DNA of 64,000 nucleotides from positions 248,001 to 312,000 of the forward strand of contig NZ_AXWQ01000007.1 in assembly GCF_000482745.1 (NCBI RefSeq), read 5' to 3'. Below are positions 9,175 to 17,852 of the stretch, piece after piece. The translations under genes and the position numbers were made by a program. The notes below the pieces were generated by a model, which was not told where the DNA came from, did no database searches, and saw only the letters and a program-made list of their open reading frames with translations. Numbering within the stretch: position 1 is the stretch's first letter; every line of letters starts with the position of its first letter. The DNA is from Oleidesulfovibrio alaskensis DSM 16109. Its GTDB lineage: Bacteria; Desulfobacterota; Desulfovibrionia; Desulfovibrionales; Desulfovibrionaceae.

Positions 9175-10074
9175 ATGAGTTTGTGCGAACATGAAGAGCG
9201 TTTTCTGGACTCCGAGCTGGAGCCTGTGGCGCCCGGAAAGGCGCGGTTTCATATTATTCCGGCGGGCTACGAAGCCTCTGTATCGTACGGCGGAGGCACC
9301 TTCAGGGGGCCTGCCGCCATTCTGGCCGCATCGCGGCAGCTGGAGCTGTGGGACGGGCTGTCCGACCCTTCACGGCTGGGGCTGTTCACCCACTGCCCTG
9401 TGGACTGCGATGCAGAAACGGCAGAGGTGCTGATGCGTATCGAAGCCTCGGTGCAGGCCGCGCTGGACGCTGCGCCGGAGAATCCGCCTGTGCCTGTGCT
9501 GCTGGGCGGAGAGCATACCGTCACGCTGGGAGCGCTGAGGGCTTTGCATAAACGGTACGGATCGTTCGGGGTGGTGCAGTTTGACGCGCATGCCGATCTG
9601 AGAGAACGCTACGACGGTACCCCCTACAGCCACGCCTGCGTCATGCGCAGGGCGCTTGAAATGGGCCTGCCGCTGGTGCAGGTGGGCGTGCGTGCCTGCA
9701 GCGAAGAAGAAGTCCGGGTGCGCACGGCACATGGCGTGACATGCTGGGACGCCCGTCAGCTGGCGGAACACGGTCTGCCGGAGCATATTCTGCCGCCGGA
9801 CTTTCCCTCGCGGGTGTATGTGACGTTTGATGTGGACGGGCTGGACCCTGCGGTCATACGCGCCACGGGAACCCCCGTGCCGGGAGGACTGGGCTGGTGG
9901 GACGCTCAGCACATGCTGCGGCAGGCAGTGGAAGGGCGCCATGTCCTTGGTATGGATGTCGTGGAACTGGCACCGGATCTTGGTGACATTGCCTCGGACT
10001 TTGCCGCGGCGCAACTGGTGTACAACATGATGGGCATGGTGCAGCGGCATGCCGCAGCAAAGGGGCGCGTCTGA
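9175..10074 (+). CDS. speB: Agmatinase (ureohydrolase family)
   Basis: Mn-dependent hydrolase of 299 residues that splits agmatine into putrescine and urea. All manganese-binding motifs are visible: GGEHT at residues 111-115, DAHAD at 137-141 and DVD at 219-221. The start ATG has GAGGAG just upstream; an earlier in-frame start at 9133 lies inside the preceding hairpin and is less likely. It is the last gene of the polyamine operon, so arginine to agmatine to putrescine to carboxyspermidine to spermidine is fully encoded here. A strong terminator follows at 10199. Confidence 0.95.
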   Translation: MSLCEHEERFLDSELEPVAPGKARFHIIPAGYEASVSYGGGTFRGPAAILAASRQLELWDGLSDPSRLGLFTHCPVDCDAETAEVLMRIEASVQAALDAAPENPPVPVLLGGEHTVTLGALRALHKRYGSFGVVQFDAHADLRERYDGTPYSHACVMRRALEMGLPLVQVGVRACSEEEVRVRTAHGVTCWDARQLAEHGLPEHILPPDFPSRVYVTFDVDGLDPAVIRATGTPVPGGLGWWDAQHMLRQAVEGRHVLGMDVVELAPDLGDIASDFAAAQLVYNMMGMVQRHAAAKGRV

Positions 10075-10198
10075 CCCTGAGCTGTAGTTCGCCTTGCGCG
10101 CCGCTGCCCTCTACGGGCACAGCCGTTTCACCGTTCACCTGCTGCGGCCGTCCTTGAGGGCGCTGCAGGTGACAGCCGTACGGACATGCATTTTCTAT

Positions 10199-10249
10199 CC
10201 GCCGCCGGAAGCCGTTTTTCAACGGGCAGTCCGGCGGCGGTGTTTTTTT
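10199..10249 (+). terminator. Terminator of the polyamine operon
   Basis: CCGCCGCCGGA (10199-10209) pairs with TCCGGCGGCGG (10230-10240), followed by seven consecutive T. The remainder of the gap 10075-10404 holds only low-complexity GC sequence and a stray ribosome-binding site with a short ORF start at 10343. Confidence 0.85.
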
Positions 10250-10404
10250 GCGTGGTAGTGCATTGCCGGTGCCGTGCACCGCTGACGCCGTCACAGGAAC
10301 ACCGTGACGGGGGGTGCGCGGCCGTATGATGAAGGAGAGACAATGACCCCGGTGTGCCGTGTATGCGCCCGCGGCGGGGCATGCCGGACTGAGGCGGGCT
10401 GTTT

Positions 10405-10899
10405 TTACAGGGGGGCCGCCGGCGGCATTTCCATTTCCGCCTGCGAAAAAAGCCGTTCCGCGTCCAGCAGCATGACAAACGCGTTGTCGTGGCGGGTAAT
10501 GCCCCTGATGTACTCCGGTTGTATGGCTGTTCCCATGCGGGGGGCCGGTTCCACGGCATCGGGGCTGATGTCCACCACTTCGCGCACTCCGTCCGCCAGC
10601 GCTCCGATGATGGACAGCTCGCCGTCCATCATCACCTCCACGATGATTATGCAGGTATCCACGGTGTCCTGCACTGCGGGCATGGCGAATTTGCGCCGCA
10701 AATCGACCACGGGCACGGCATGCCCCCGCAGATTGATGACACCGCGCATAAATGCCGGTGTTCGTGGAATGCGTGTGATGTGAGGCAGTTCCAGCACCTC
10801 GCGTATGGAGTCTATTTCAAGTGCAAACAGCTCGTTATCCAGAACAAAAGTGAAGTACTGGCTGCATTGGCTGCACTGTGCGGTGGTATCTTCTGTCAT
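10405..10899 (-). CDS. cheW: CheW-like chemotaxis coupling protein
   Basis: A single CheW domain of 164 residues that would bridge chemoreceptors and CheA at the inner membrane. Typical blocks are visible: FTFVLDNELFALEIDSIREVLEL near the start, PAFMRGVINLRGHAVPVVDLRRKF in the middle and EYIRGITRHDNAFVMLLD near the end. The ATG at 10899 gives the family start; a GTG at 10938 would add 13 residues. No receptor, cheA or other chemotaxis gene lies in the window. An imperfect 14-bp stem-loop (10927-10962) sits directly before the gene. Confidence 0.92.
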   Translation of the reverse strand: MTEDTTAQCSQCSQYFTFVLDNELFALEIDSIREVLELPHITRIPRTPAFMRGVINLRGHAVPVVDLRRKFAMPAVQDTVDTCIIIVEVMMDGELSIIGALADGVREVVDISPDAVEPAPRMGTAIQPEYIRGITRHDNAFVMLLDAERLFSQAEMEMPPAAPL

Positions 10900-10926
10900 G
10901 GGAGGTGCCCTGCTTTGTTGATGGCG

Positions 10927-10962
10927 GCGGGTGCGCACGCGGCATTGTCCGCGTGTACCCGC
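10927..10962 (-). other. Stem-loop in the cheW leader
   Basis: On the minus strand GCGGGTACACGCGG pairs with CCGCGTGCGCACCCGC, with small bulges. It lies between the DUF2207 stop and the cheW start. It has no T-tail, so termination or attenuation is only possible, not shown. Confidence 0.4.
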
Positions 10963-11019
10963 TGCATTCTCTGCTTGTTACGATGATGCCGCACTTCACG
11001 TGCGGGCGCAATAGGATGA

Positions 11020-12978
11020 TTACCAGCCGCCGCCCCCGCCGCCGCCTCCTCCGGAACCGCTGCCTCCGCCGCTGCTGCCGCTTCCGCCGCTGCTGAAGCC
11101 GCCGGAAGAACCGGAGACGGTGGATTCCGGCATGCTGGCGGAGACTGATGCCCCGATGCTGCTGCCCAGCGCGGCGCCCAGTCCGGCATGGCGCATCTCT
11201 GTGCCGGAAAAACCTCTGTCATACCAGCGTATGCCGTAGTTGGTGCTGTCTTCGCCGCGCAGCTGCATGGCAGCTTTAAAGCTGTCCTCCCAGCGGCGTT
11301 CAACGCCGAAAGCCATGGCAAAGGGCAACAGGGCCTCAAACCGCTCGCGGGTGATTTCAGGCTGGTCCTGCATCTGCAGCCGCTGCTTTTCGGTGAGCGA
11401 AAGAAACAGTCTGAATCCTTTTAGCTCATTGACGAGAGCCATGCCTTTTTCGGTGTAGGCGGGCATCAGTCTGCGGAAAAGCCAGAGCAGAAACACGTTC
11501 CACAGCACGATGACCATGCCGGTGTTGGCTTCTGCATGTCTGTTGAAAGAGGCAAAAAAGATGAGCGCGAAACTGAAAAATATCAAAGAGAACAGTATGC
11601 CCGGAATGCTGAACCGCCTGCTGAGAATCTTGTAGGGCACAAGTCCTGCCATGAGCAGCAACATGCCGGAAGCGGCCCCCGCCATAAATCCTCCGGCATC
11701 ACCGGCGAACACAAGCGGTACGCTGCCTGCCAGTGCGGCAATGCTGCTCAGCACACACAGCAGCAGCTTGGAGGTGTTGTTGCGGCGTATTTCAGGGGTG
11801 TCATAGCGTTCTTTCATGGAGCGCTGCAGCGCATCCGCCGCCGAAGAAAGCGCCGGCCGGTTATAGCTGCTCAGCTGCACTGTGTTGCCTGTCCTGAACA
11901 GCTCTTCCAGCACCTGCCGGTTGGCGGGTACCGACGAGGGCTTGCCGGTGGCATGCAGAACATGTGTCATTTTTTCCGTTTCGATGGTCAGACAGCCTTC
12001 TGCTGCCAGATGCACGATGCTGAGCATCAGTGCGCGTTTGCGCGGCATGGGGGCGTTTTGCAGCAGGCTGCCGGCAGAGGCCGCGTCCATACCTGCGGGC
12101 GGCTCATAGCGGGGGATAACCACCGGGCCGTGCGGGTCGCGTCCGAATTTGTGCCAAAGGAGGGCAAAGACCAGAAGGGGCAGCAACTGCAGCGCGATTC
12201 CGGCAAAGAAAAGCTTGTTGTCAGCCCATACGGCAGCAAAGCCCTGCGGTCCCGCAAGGCCGTCCGGCGGTGTCAGCCGCGTGAATATGGTGAAGCCTTC
12301 CCGGGGCGGCAGCGGCTTGGTGGTGGCAAATGCGGCTTCTGCCCCGTGGTACGATGCGGTGAACGTCGTGCCGTGTTCACCGGGTCTGCCTGTGGCCCCC
12401 GTGGCGGACACAACAGATACCCCGGGAGGAGCCACAACGGTGCACGTGGCTTTGTCGATGGTGAAGTCCCAGTAGTTGCCTGTCACGTTCCACGCCAGCA
12501 GCGCTTCTTTGCCGTCTTCGGGTACACCTATCTGTTTGTCCAGCGTGTAGGTTATCTCATAGGTATGCACCCCGTGGTCCAGCATGGCATGCCCCGAGCC
12601 GATGAGTATGCGCAGTACATGATTGCGCTGTTCCACGGCATAGGGTTCCGGTTTTCCGTTGCGCAGCACGTTCTGCACAATGAGCGCATGACGGCGGCGT
12701 AACCCCATGCCGAGCTTGTAGCGCACCGGAATATCGCGGAAAATACCGCGCCGGATGTTTTGGCCCAGAACGTTGACCCTGATGGTCTCACGCACGGACA
12801 ACAGCCCGTCGGGCTGAATGTGCACGGTGGAATCAAACAGCAGAATGCGTTCTGCCGCAGGGGCCTGCCGGGCTGCGCAGGCGGGAACGGGAGAAGACAG
12901 CAGCAGAGCGCAGAGCAGCGGCACGGCGGCCAGACAGGCGGCAAGCAGCGCTGTCCGCTTTTGCAGGGTGTGGGACAT
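11020..12978 (-). CDS. DUF2207 membrane protein with Gly/Ser-rich tail
   Basis: 652 residues. A signal peptide (MSHTLQKRTALLAACLAAVP to about residue 38) leads into the extracytoplasmic DUF2207 domain (about 45-250). Transmembrane segments follow near residue 265 and around 430-500, with a cytosolic part between. The protein ends in a long Gly/Ser run finishing GGGGW, a hallmark of this family. No enzymatic role is known. The frame is open to 13140, but only the ATG at 12978 gives a proper signal peptide, with AGGA upstream. It lies 112 bp after lemA, and DUF2207-LemA pairing is very common in bacteria, suggesting a shared membrane function. Confidence 0.9.
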   Translation of the reverse strand: MSHTLQKRTALLAACLAAVPLLCALLLSSPVPACAARQAPAAERILLFDSTVHIQPDGLLSVRETIRVNVLGQNIRRGIFRDIPVRYKLGMGLRRRHALIVQNVLRNGKPEPYAVEQRNHVLRILIGSGHAMLDHGVHTYEITYTLDKQIGVPEDGKEALLAWNVTGNYWDFTIDKATCTVVAPPGVSVVSATGATGRPGEHGTTFTASYHGAEAAFATTKPLPPREGFTIFTRLTPPDGLAGPQGFAAVWADNKLFFAGIALQLLPLLVFALLWHKFGRDPHGPVVIPRYEPPAGMDAASAGSLLQNAPMPRKRALMLSIVHLAAEGCLTIETEKMTHVLHATGKPSSVPANRQVLEELFRTGNTVQLSSYNRPALSSAADALQRSMKERYDTPEIRRNNTSKLLLCVLSSIAALAGSVPLVFAGDAGGFMAGAASGMLLLMAGLVPYKILSRRFSIPGILFSLIFFSFALIFFASFNRHAEANTGMVIVLWNVFLLWLFRRLMPAYTEKGMALVNELKGFRLFLSLTEKQRLQMQDQPEITRERFEALLPFAMAFGVERRWEDSFKAAMQLRGEDSTNYGIRWYDRGFSGTEMRHAGLGAALGSSIGASVSASMPESTVSGSSGGFSSGGSGSSGGGSGSGGGGGGGGGW

Positions 12979-13090
12979 GGTGATGATCCTGATAAGCAAG
13001 GGGCGTCGTAAAGGCCGCAACGCGTTGCGGCCGGTTTTCAGGTGCGTACGGCTGCACAGGGCCGGTATCAGCGGCGGGCAGTGCCCCGTG

Positions 13091-13645
13091 CTAAAACTGC
13101 ACGGCGGGGACAGCACGCTGGGCGGCGTCTTCCAGTTCAAAATAGTCTGCGCGGGAAAACTTGAATATTCCGGCTATGATATTTGACGGGAAACTGTCTA
13201 CGGCCACATTCATCTGGCGTACTGTGCCGTTGTAGTAGCGGCGGGCGTTCTGGATGTTGTCTTCCAGAGAGGCAAGCTGTTCCTGCAGCTGCCTGAATCC
13301 GGCATCAGCCTTCAGTTGGGGGTAGCTTTCCGAAAGGGCGAACAGATTGCCAAGCGCCTGACCCAGAAAGCTTTCCGCCACTGCAGCCTCCTGCGGTCCG
13401 CCCGCTGTCATGCAGCGGTTTCTCGCTTCGGTGACAGCCGTCAGGGTCTGATTTTCGTGGTCTGCATATCCGCGCACAGTGGCGACAAGGTTGGGCACAA
13501 GATCGTGACGCTGCTTCAGATGAACGTCGATACCGCTCCAGGCTTCTTCAATCATGGCCCGGAAGCGGACAAAACGGTTGTACAGCATGATGCCCCACAG
13601 CACGATCAATGCTGCGGGTGCCGCCGTTGCTATGAAAATATACAT
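13091..13645 (-). CDS. lemA: LemA family protein
   Basis: 184 residues with one N-terminal transmembrane helix (about residues 2-22) and a helical LemA domain outside or along the membrane. The hallmark stretch LKQRHDLVPNLVATVRGY is visible near residues 43-60, and YNGTVRQMN with FPSNIIAGIFKF near the end. The ATG at 13645 has a GGAG upstream; a longer frame to 13792 would add a non-conserved arginine-rich segment. It is the first gene of a lemA-DUF2207 pair. The molecular function of LemA is not established. Confidence 0.93.
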   Translation of the reverse strand: MYIFIATAAPAALIVLWGIMLYNRFVRFRAMIEEAWSGIDVHLKQRHDLVPNLVATVRGYADHENQTLTAVTEARNRCMTAGGPQEAAVAESFLGQALGNLFALSESYPQLKADAGFRQLQEQLASLEDNIQNARRYYNGTVRQMNVAVDSFPSNIIAGIFKFSRADYFELEDAAQRAVPAVQF

Positions 13646-14271
13646 CGTGTTTGCTCCAAGGTAATCAGATGCTGTTGCTGCTGCCGCGCAGCGCGGGTGA
13701 TGTGCAGTACCGCAAAGAGGCTGCGGTGCGGCGCATCGGCGCAGAAACGGGGACATACGTTGCGGGGCGGGCGCAGCATAGCAGAAAAGCAATGCAGGAG
13801 GCCAGAAGTTACTTGTCCTGTGATACTGATTGGTTGGCAGGGCTGCTGCCCTAAAACACGGCTTGCGGCAAGATGCCTGCCCGGCGTTGTTTCAGACAGC
13901 ATGTCCGGCGGCGGTTTCATAAAGTGGCGCGGTACTCCGATGTGGTGCAGGCAGCAGTGTATGACGCGGGAGCTGGTACCGCATAGCCGGGGTGCACAAC
14001 ATGCACCGTGTGCTCCGCCGCTTGCCTGTATGCGAGGGTGCCGGGTATGTGAAAAATTTAATTAGTGTTGTGATATCGCATGGTTGAGTGACCACACAAG
14101 CGTTAACATTGCGGTAATACACAGCAAACTGTCTGCGTGTTGAGTAGGAGTGTCGGTTTCTGCGGGTACTTTCCAAAAACGGCAAAATGTTCTAAGCAAA
14201 TCCAGCCGGCAGATATCTTTCGCAGAATCGAATAGTTAATGGTTCAACTTACATGTTGAGGAAGGTGTCCA
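13646..14271. other. Gene-free stretch between divergent lemA and the cytochrome/Rnf operon
   Basis: 626 bp with no credible gene. It must hold promoters for both directions, but I find no clear TTGACA/TATAAT pair. Visible elements are a short palindrome GGTGCA/TGCACC at 13991-14007 and a weak sigma-54-like match (TGGCAG, five bases, CTGC) at 13835-13849. An AT-rich patch is around 14050-14070. Confidence 0.5.
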
Positions 14272-15030
14272 TTGCCAAGGAGATACGTTCCCACAGTGGT
14301 GATTGTTGGTATTCTGGCGGCCGTGGCTGCTTTCGGCTATCTGAGCCCTAAGCAGACGCAGGCCGAGCCCATGCGTATTTTGTTCGATAATTCGGGCGGA
14401 AAGGTGATTTTTGATCACAAAACGCATGCAGAGAATTACGGCATAGAATGCCAGACATGTCACCACGAAAGCGAGACGGCGAGACCTGACCCCATGGCCT
14501 GTGGCGACTGCCACGGCGTGGCCGTCACGGACGAGTTCCGTAAAGAGCATGTGGCCAGTTACTCCGACGAAGCATGTGTGACCTGTCACCATGTGGAATT
14601 TACCGGAGTGGACTGGAGCCATGAAGAGCACACCGGATACGATGACTGTACCGCGTGTCACCATGGACCGGACATCGAGCCAGAACCCATGGCCTGCTCC
14701 AACTGTCATGAAGCTCAGGGAGATGAATCCATGCCCGGGCTGCGTGATTCCGTTCACCGCCGCTGCCAGACCTGTCACGCCGACATGTTCGAAGAGAAGA
14801 TGGACGGGTGCGACAGTTGCCACACCAGCGCCAGCCAGCGCGAAGCTCTGAAAAACGGAACCCTGGACAAGGCATTCACGGCCTGTGCCTCGTGTCACTA
14901 CGAGGAAAAAGTGGACGAACTCATTCCCAACAGAATGGGCGCTTTCCACGGTCAGTGCATGGGATGTCACGAAGAGGTCCAAAGCGGCCCCTTTGAAAAG
15001 AGTCAATGCAACCAGTGCCATTTCCGGTGA
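14272..15030 (+). CDS. dhcA: Rnf-associated decaheme cytochrome c
   Basis: 252 residues with an N-terminal membrane anchor or signal (about residues 5-24) and ten CxxCH haem motifs: CQTCH, CGDCH, CVTCH, CTACH, CSNCH, CQTCH, CDSCH, CASCH, CMGCH and CNQCH. This places it in the periplasm as an electron carrier, most likely between the type I cytochrome c3 pool and Rnf. The start must be TTG at 14272: the in-frame ATG at 14239 hits a stop, while GAGGAAGG at 14258-14265 is correctly placed for the TTG. Its TGA overlaps the rnfC ATG. Multihaem cytochromes next to rnf genes are known from Desulfovibrio and Methanosarcina. Confidence 0.92.
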   Translation: MPRRYVPTVVIVGILAAVAAFGYLSPKQTQAEPMRILFDNSGGKVIFDHKTHAENYGIECQTCHHESETARPDPMACGDCHGVAVTDEFRKEHVASYSDEACVTCHHVEFTGVDWSHEEHTGYDDCTACHHGPDIEPEPMACSNCHEAQGDESMPGLRDSVHRRCQTCHADMFEEKMDGCDSCHTSASQREALKNGTLDKAFTACASCHYEEKVDELIPNRMGAFHGQCMGCHEEVQSGPFEKSQCNQCHFR

Positions 15031-16232
15031 TGTCTATGAGTACTACTCCCTTTGCTCTCATCTGCGGCGACAGGAGCGCATTTATCAACGGGCCGGAGCC
15101 TGCTGAGGTGCGCATACCCTTAAGTGGTCACGGTCAGAAGGCCGTGAAGAAAAAAGCCCAGGTCCATACCGGAATGCTGGTGGCCGATCACCCCGGCGAC
15201 AAGCGCGGAGAGGCGCACAGCTCCATATGCGGTGTTGTGGCCGAAGTTACTCCGGAATGTGTGGTCATAACGGCGCAGAAACCTGCAGAACCGGCCGAAG
15301 GCGAAGAGCCTGCCAAGACGCAAGCCGATGCGATTGATCTGTCATCGCTTGAAAAAGACGGGCTGAAAGCAGCCCTGAAAAGCCTCGGCATCGACCTGCG
15401 GGTGTTTCTGCGCAGGGCTGAACTCCTTATCATCAACGGGCTGAATCCCGATCCCGGCATCCGCTGGGCAGAAGCTCTGCTGGAGAATCATAAAGCCACC
15501 CTTGAAAAAGGGCTCGCACTGCTCAAGGTGCTTTCTCCGGCGGAAAATATCATTCTGGCCGCACACGATGCGGGCATCAGCCTTGCCGGCGCATCCACCA
15601 GAGCGGTGGCCCCCGTTTACCCCAACAGTGTCGAAAGACTGCTTGCCGCTGCCGTGACCGGCAGTGAACAGGCCAAAGGCGTCAATGTGATAGGTCTGCA
15701 CGAACTGTACAGACTGGGCTGTGCCGCCGAGACCGGACTGCCCGTCACGCAGACAGTGATGACCGTGCAGGACAAAAACTACCTGGTCAAAGTGGGCACC
15801 ACCGTGCAGGCTTTGCTGGACCATGCCGGTATCAGCGTGGGCGAAGGTGACAGGGTTGTGCTGGGCGGTCCCTTGCGGGGCAGAAGCCTGAGCCGGCTGG
15901 ACATAGGCATAGGCAAAGATGACACCGCGCTTTTTGTGGTGCCTGCCGGTACATATCCGCCTGTCAGCGACACCGCCTGCATCAACTGCGGCGAATGTAT
16001 TCTGCGCTGTCCTGCGCGTATACGGCCCAACCTGCTGGGACGCTACAGCGAATTCCGCATGTACGACAAGTGCAAGGACGAATACATCGATTCCTGCGTG
16101 GAATGCGGACTGTGCAGTTACTGGTGCGTGGCCAGACGCCCTGTGCTCCAGCTTATCCAGCTGGCAAAACATCAGATCGTGCTTCAGGAGCAGCAGGTGA
16201 CCGCCTGTTCCCTGCAGGGCGAGACCAAGTAG
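15030..16232 (+). CDS. rnfC: RnfC subunit, divergent form
   Basis: 400 residues; peripheral subunit of the Rnf ion-translocating complex. The C-terminal part has two [4Fe-4S] clusters, CINCGECILRCP and CVECGLCSYWC. The N-terminal barrel-sandwich part (IPLSGHGQKAVKKKAQVHTGMLV) is RnfC-like. The nucleotide/FMN-binding loop usual in RnfC (GxGGAGFP) and the following ECEPY are replaced by EKDGLKAALKSLG and LNPDPG, so NADH or FMN binding is doubtful. The start is either the ATG at 15030, sharing a base with the cytochrome stop, or 15036. The reading frame continues upstream inside the cytochrome gene but is not needed. Confidence 0.9.
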   Translation: MSMSTTPFALICGDRSAFINGPEPAEVRIPLSGHGQKAVKKKAQVHTGMLVADHPGDKRGEAHSSICGVVAEVTPECVVITAQKPAEPAEGEEPAKTQADAIDLSSLEKDGLKAALKSLGIDLRVFLRRAELLIINGLNPDPGIRWAEALLENHKATLEKGLALLKVLSPAENIILAAHDAGISLAGASTRAVAPVYPNSVERLLAAAVTGSEQAKGVNVIGLHELYRLGCAAETGLPVTQTVMTVQDKNYLVKVGTTVQALLDHAGISVGEGDRVVLGGPLRGRSLSRLDIGIGKDDTALFVVPAGTYPPVSDTACINCGECILRCPARIRPNLLGRYSEFRMYDKCKDEYIDSCVECGLCSYWCVARRPVLQLIQLAKHQIVLQEQQVTACSLQGETK

Positions 16233-16249
16233 ACAGGGGGTAACAGCAA

Positions 16250-17209
16250 ATGGCAAACGAATCATTGGCCAAAGCCCCGTTTCTCGCCGTCGGGGCGGCT
16301 CCGCACTGGCATTGCGGGCGCACCATACACGGCATGATGCGGGATTATCTTATCGCCCTGATGCCCGCGGTGGCCATGGCCGTCTATATGTACGGTCTGG
16401 ACGCGCTGCGGGTTATGGCCCTTTCATGCGTGACTGCGGTGGTTATAGAGGCCGTGTGCCTGAAAGCCATGGAGCGCGATGTCACGGTGGACGACAACAG
16501 TGCCCTGTTGCAGGGGCTGCTGCTGGCTTTTCTGCTGCCTGCCTCCGCCCCGTGGTGGCTGGTTATTCTGGGCAGCGCCTTCACAATTTTACTCGGACGT
16601 CTGGTCTTCGGCGGACTGGGGGCAAACCCCGTATGTGCGCCGCTGGTGGGCTGGGCCATTCTTTCCATTTCGTGGAAGCTGGAAATGGATATCGACGCGG
16701 CCATGCTTAACACCATGCTGATCAACCCGCTTACGCAGCTGAAGTATTTCGGTGCGCAGAAAGTGGCGGACATCAGCTACACCGGCCTGCTGGCCGGACA
16801 GCAGCTGGGGGCTCTGGGCTCTTCGCAGGTGGGCGCGCTGCTGCTGGGCGGAATATATCTGCTGGTGCGGCGCACCGTGCGCTGGCAGCTGCCCGCGGCA
16901 TTCTTCGGCGGCGTGCTGCTGATTTCAGGCATTTTCTACGCCATAGACAGCAGCCAGTACGCTTCGCCTCTTTTCCATCTGCTCACAGGCAGTGTGGTGT
17001 TCGGCGCCTTCTTTCTGGTGACGGACTCTTCCTCTTCTCCCGTGGGCAAGGCCGCCATGGTCATCTTCGGCCTGCTGGCCGGAGGTATGGTGGTAACCAT
17101 CAGGGTCTACGGCATGTATCCCGACGGCGTGCCCTTTGCCATTCTGCTGGCAAACATGACATCGCCGCTGCTGGATATGATCCGCCCCAAGCCTTTCGGA
17201 GCGAGGTAA
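16250..17209 (+). CDS. rnfD: RnfD membrane subunit
   Basis: 319 residues with about eight to ten transmembrane helices; NqrB/RnfD family, part of the ion channel of the Rnf complex. The N-terminal APHWHCGRTIHGMMRDYLIALMPA matches the family start. The usual covalent FMN site (S/TGAT, followed by P) is not found: at the expected place, before GALGSSQVGALLLGG, the sequence reads ISYTGLLAGQQLG. AGGGGG lies before the ATG. It lies 17 bp after rnfC and three bases before rnfG. Confidence 0.93.
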   Translation: MANESLAKAPFLAVGAAPHWHCGRTIHGMMRDYLIALMPAVAMAVYMYGLDALRVMALSCVTAVVIEAVCLKAMERDVTVDDNSALLQGLLLAFLLPASAPWWLVILGSAFTILLGRLVFGGLGANPVCAPLVGWAILSISWKLEMDIDAAMLNTMLINPLTQLKYFGAQKVADISYTGLLAGQQLGALGSSQVGALLLGGIYLLVRRTVRWQLPAAFFGGVLLISGIFYAIDSSQYASPLFHLLTGSVVFGAFFLVTDSSSSPVGKAAMVIFGLLAGGMVVTIRVYGMYPDGVPFAILLANMTSPLLDMIRPKPFGAR

Positions 17210-17212
17210 GCC

Positions 17213-17791
17213 ATGCGTGAAATCATTAAAATGATCGTGGTGCTTTCCACAATCTGCGTCATATCGGGCTTTGCCCTTTCTTCGCTGAAAAAACTGACCG
17301 CCCCCCAGATAGAGCTTCAGGTTCTGACCTATGTGCAGGGACCGGCCATCAAGGACGTGCTTTCCGGATACGACAACGACCCCATTGCAGACCGGCGCAG
17401 GTTTACCGACCCCTCCACGGGGGCCGAGTACAACGTGTTTCCGGCCAAAAAAGGCGGCAAGCTTTTTGCCGTGGCGCTTGAAAACTTCGGCGGCGGTTAC
17501 GGCGGCGATATCGGCGTGATGGTGGGTTTTGACGTGGAAAACGACGTTCTGACGGGAATAGGCGTCACCACCATGAAGGAAACCCCGGGCCTTGGCACCG
17601 TCATTGCCGAAGATTCCTTCACCTCGAAGTTTACGGGCAAGGGGCTTGATGTGGCCCTGAAGTCCGACGGCGGAGAGATTGACGGTATTTCCGGTGCGAC
17701 GTTCTCCAGTATCGGCTGCATGGTTGCCGTGCAGAAAGCCTCTGCGGTCTACAAATCGCTGAAGAGCGAGATCGTCACAGGCTTCAACTAG
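17213..17791 (+). CDS. rnfG: RnfG, covalent-FMN subunit
   Basis: 192 residues: one N-terminal transmembrane helix (about 5-25) and a periplasmic FMN-binding domain. The flavinylation motif SGATFSS is present; the accepting threonine is about residue 163. It carries electrons across or along the periplasmic face of Rnf. KETPGLG, a second family block, is also visible. The flavin would be attached by the ApbE encoded at the end of the same operon. GAGG lies upstream of the ATG. Confidence 0.94.
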   Translation: MREIIKMIVVLSTICVISGFALSSLKKLTAPQIELQVLTYVQGPAIKDVLSGYDNDPIADRRRFTDPSTGAEYNVFPAKKGGKLFAVALENFGGGYGGDIGVMVGFDVENDVLTGIGVTTMKETPGLGTVIAEDSFTSKFTGKGLDVALKSDGGEIDGISGATFSSIGCMVAVQKASAVYKSLKSEIVTGFN

Positions 17792-17852
17792 GCGAAAACC
17801 AGACGCAACATGCGTACCCCGCGGCACGCGGGCGACGTCATAGGAGAATACA

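Noticed and set aside
13835..13849. Sigma-54 promoter (TGGCAG-N5-CTGC) for the Rnf operon
   Set aside because: Two consensus positions differ, it lies over 400 bp from the gene, and the same bases form a short hairpin; too weak to call.
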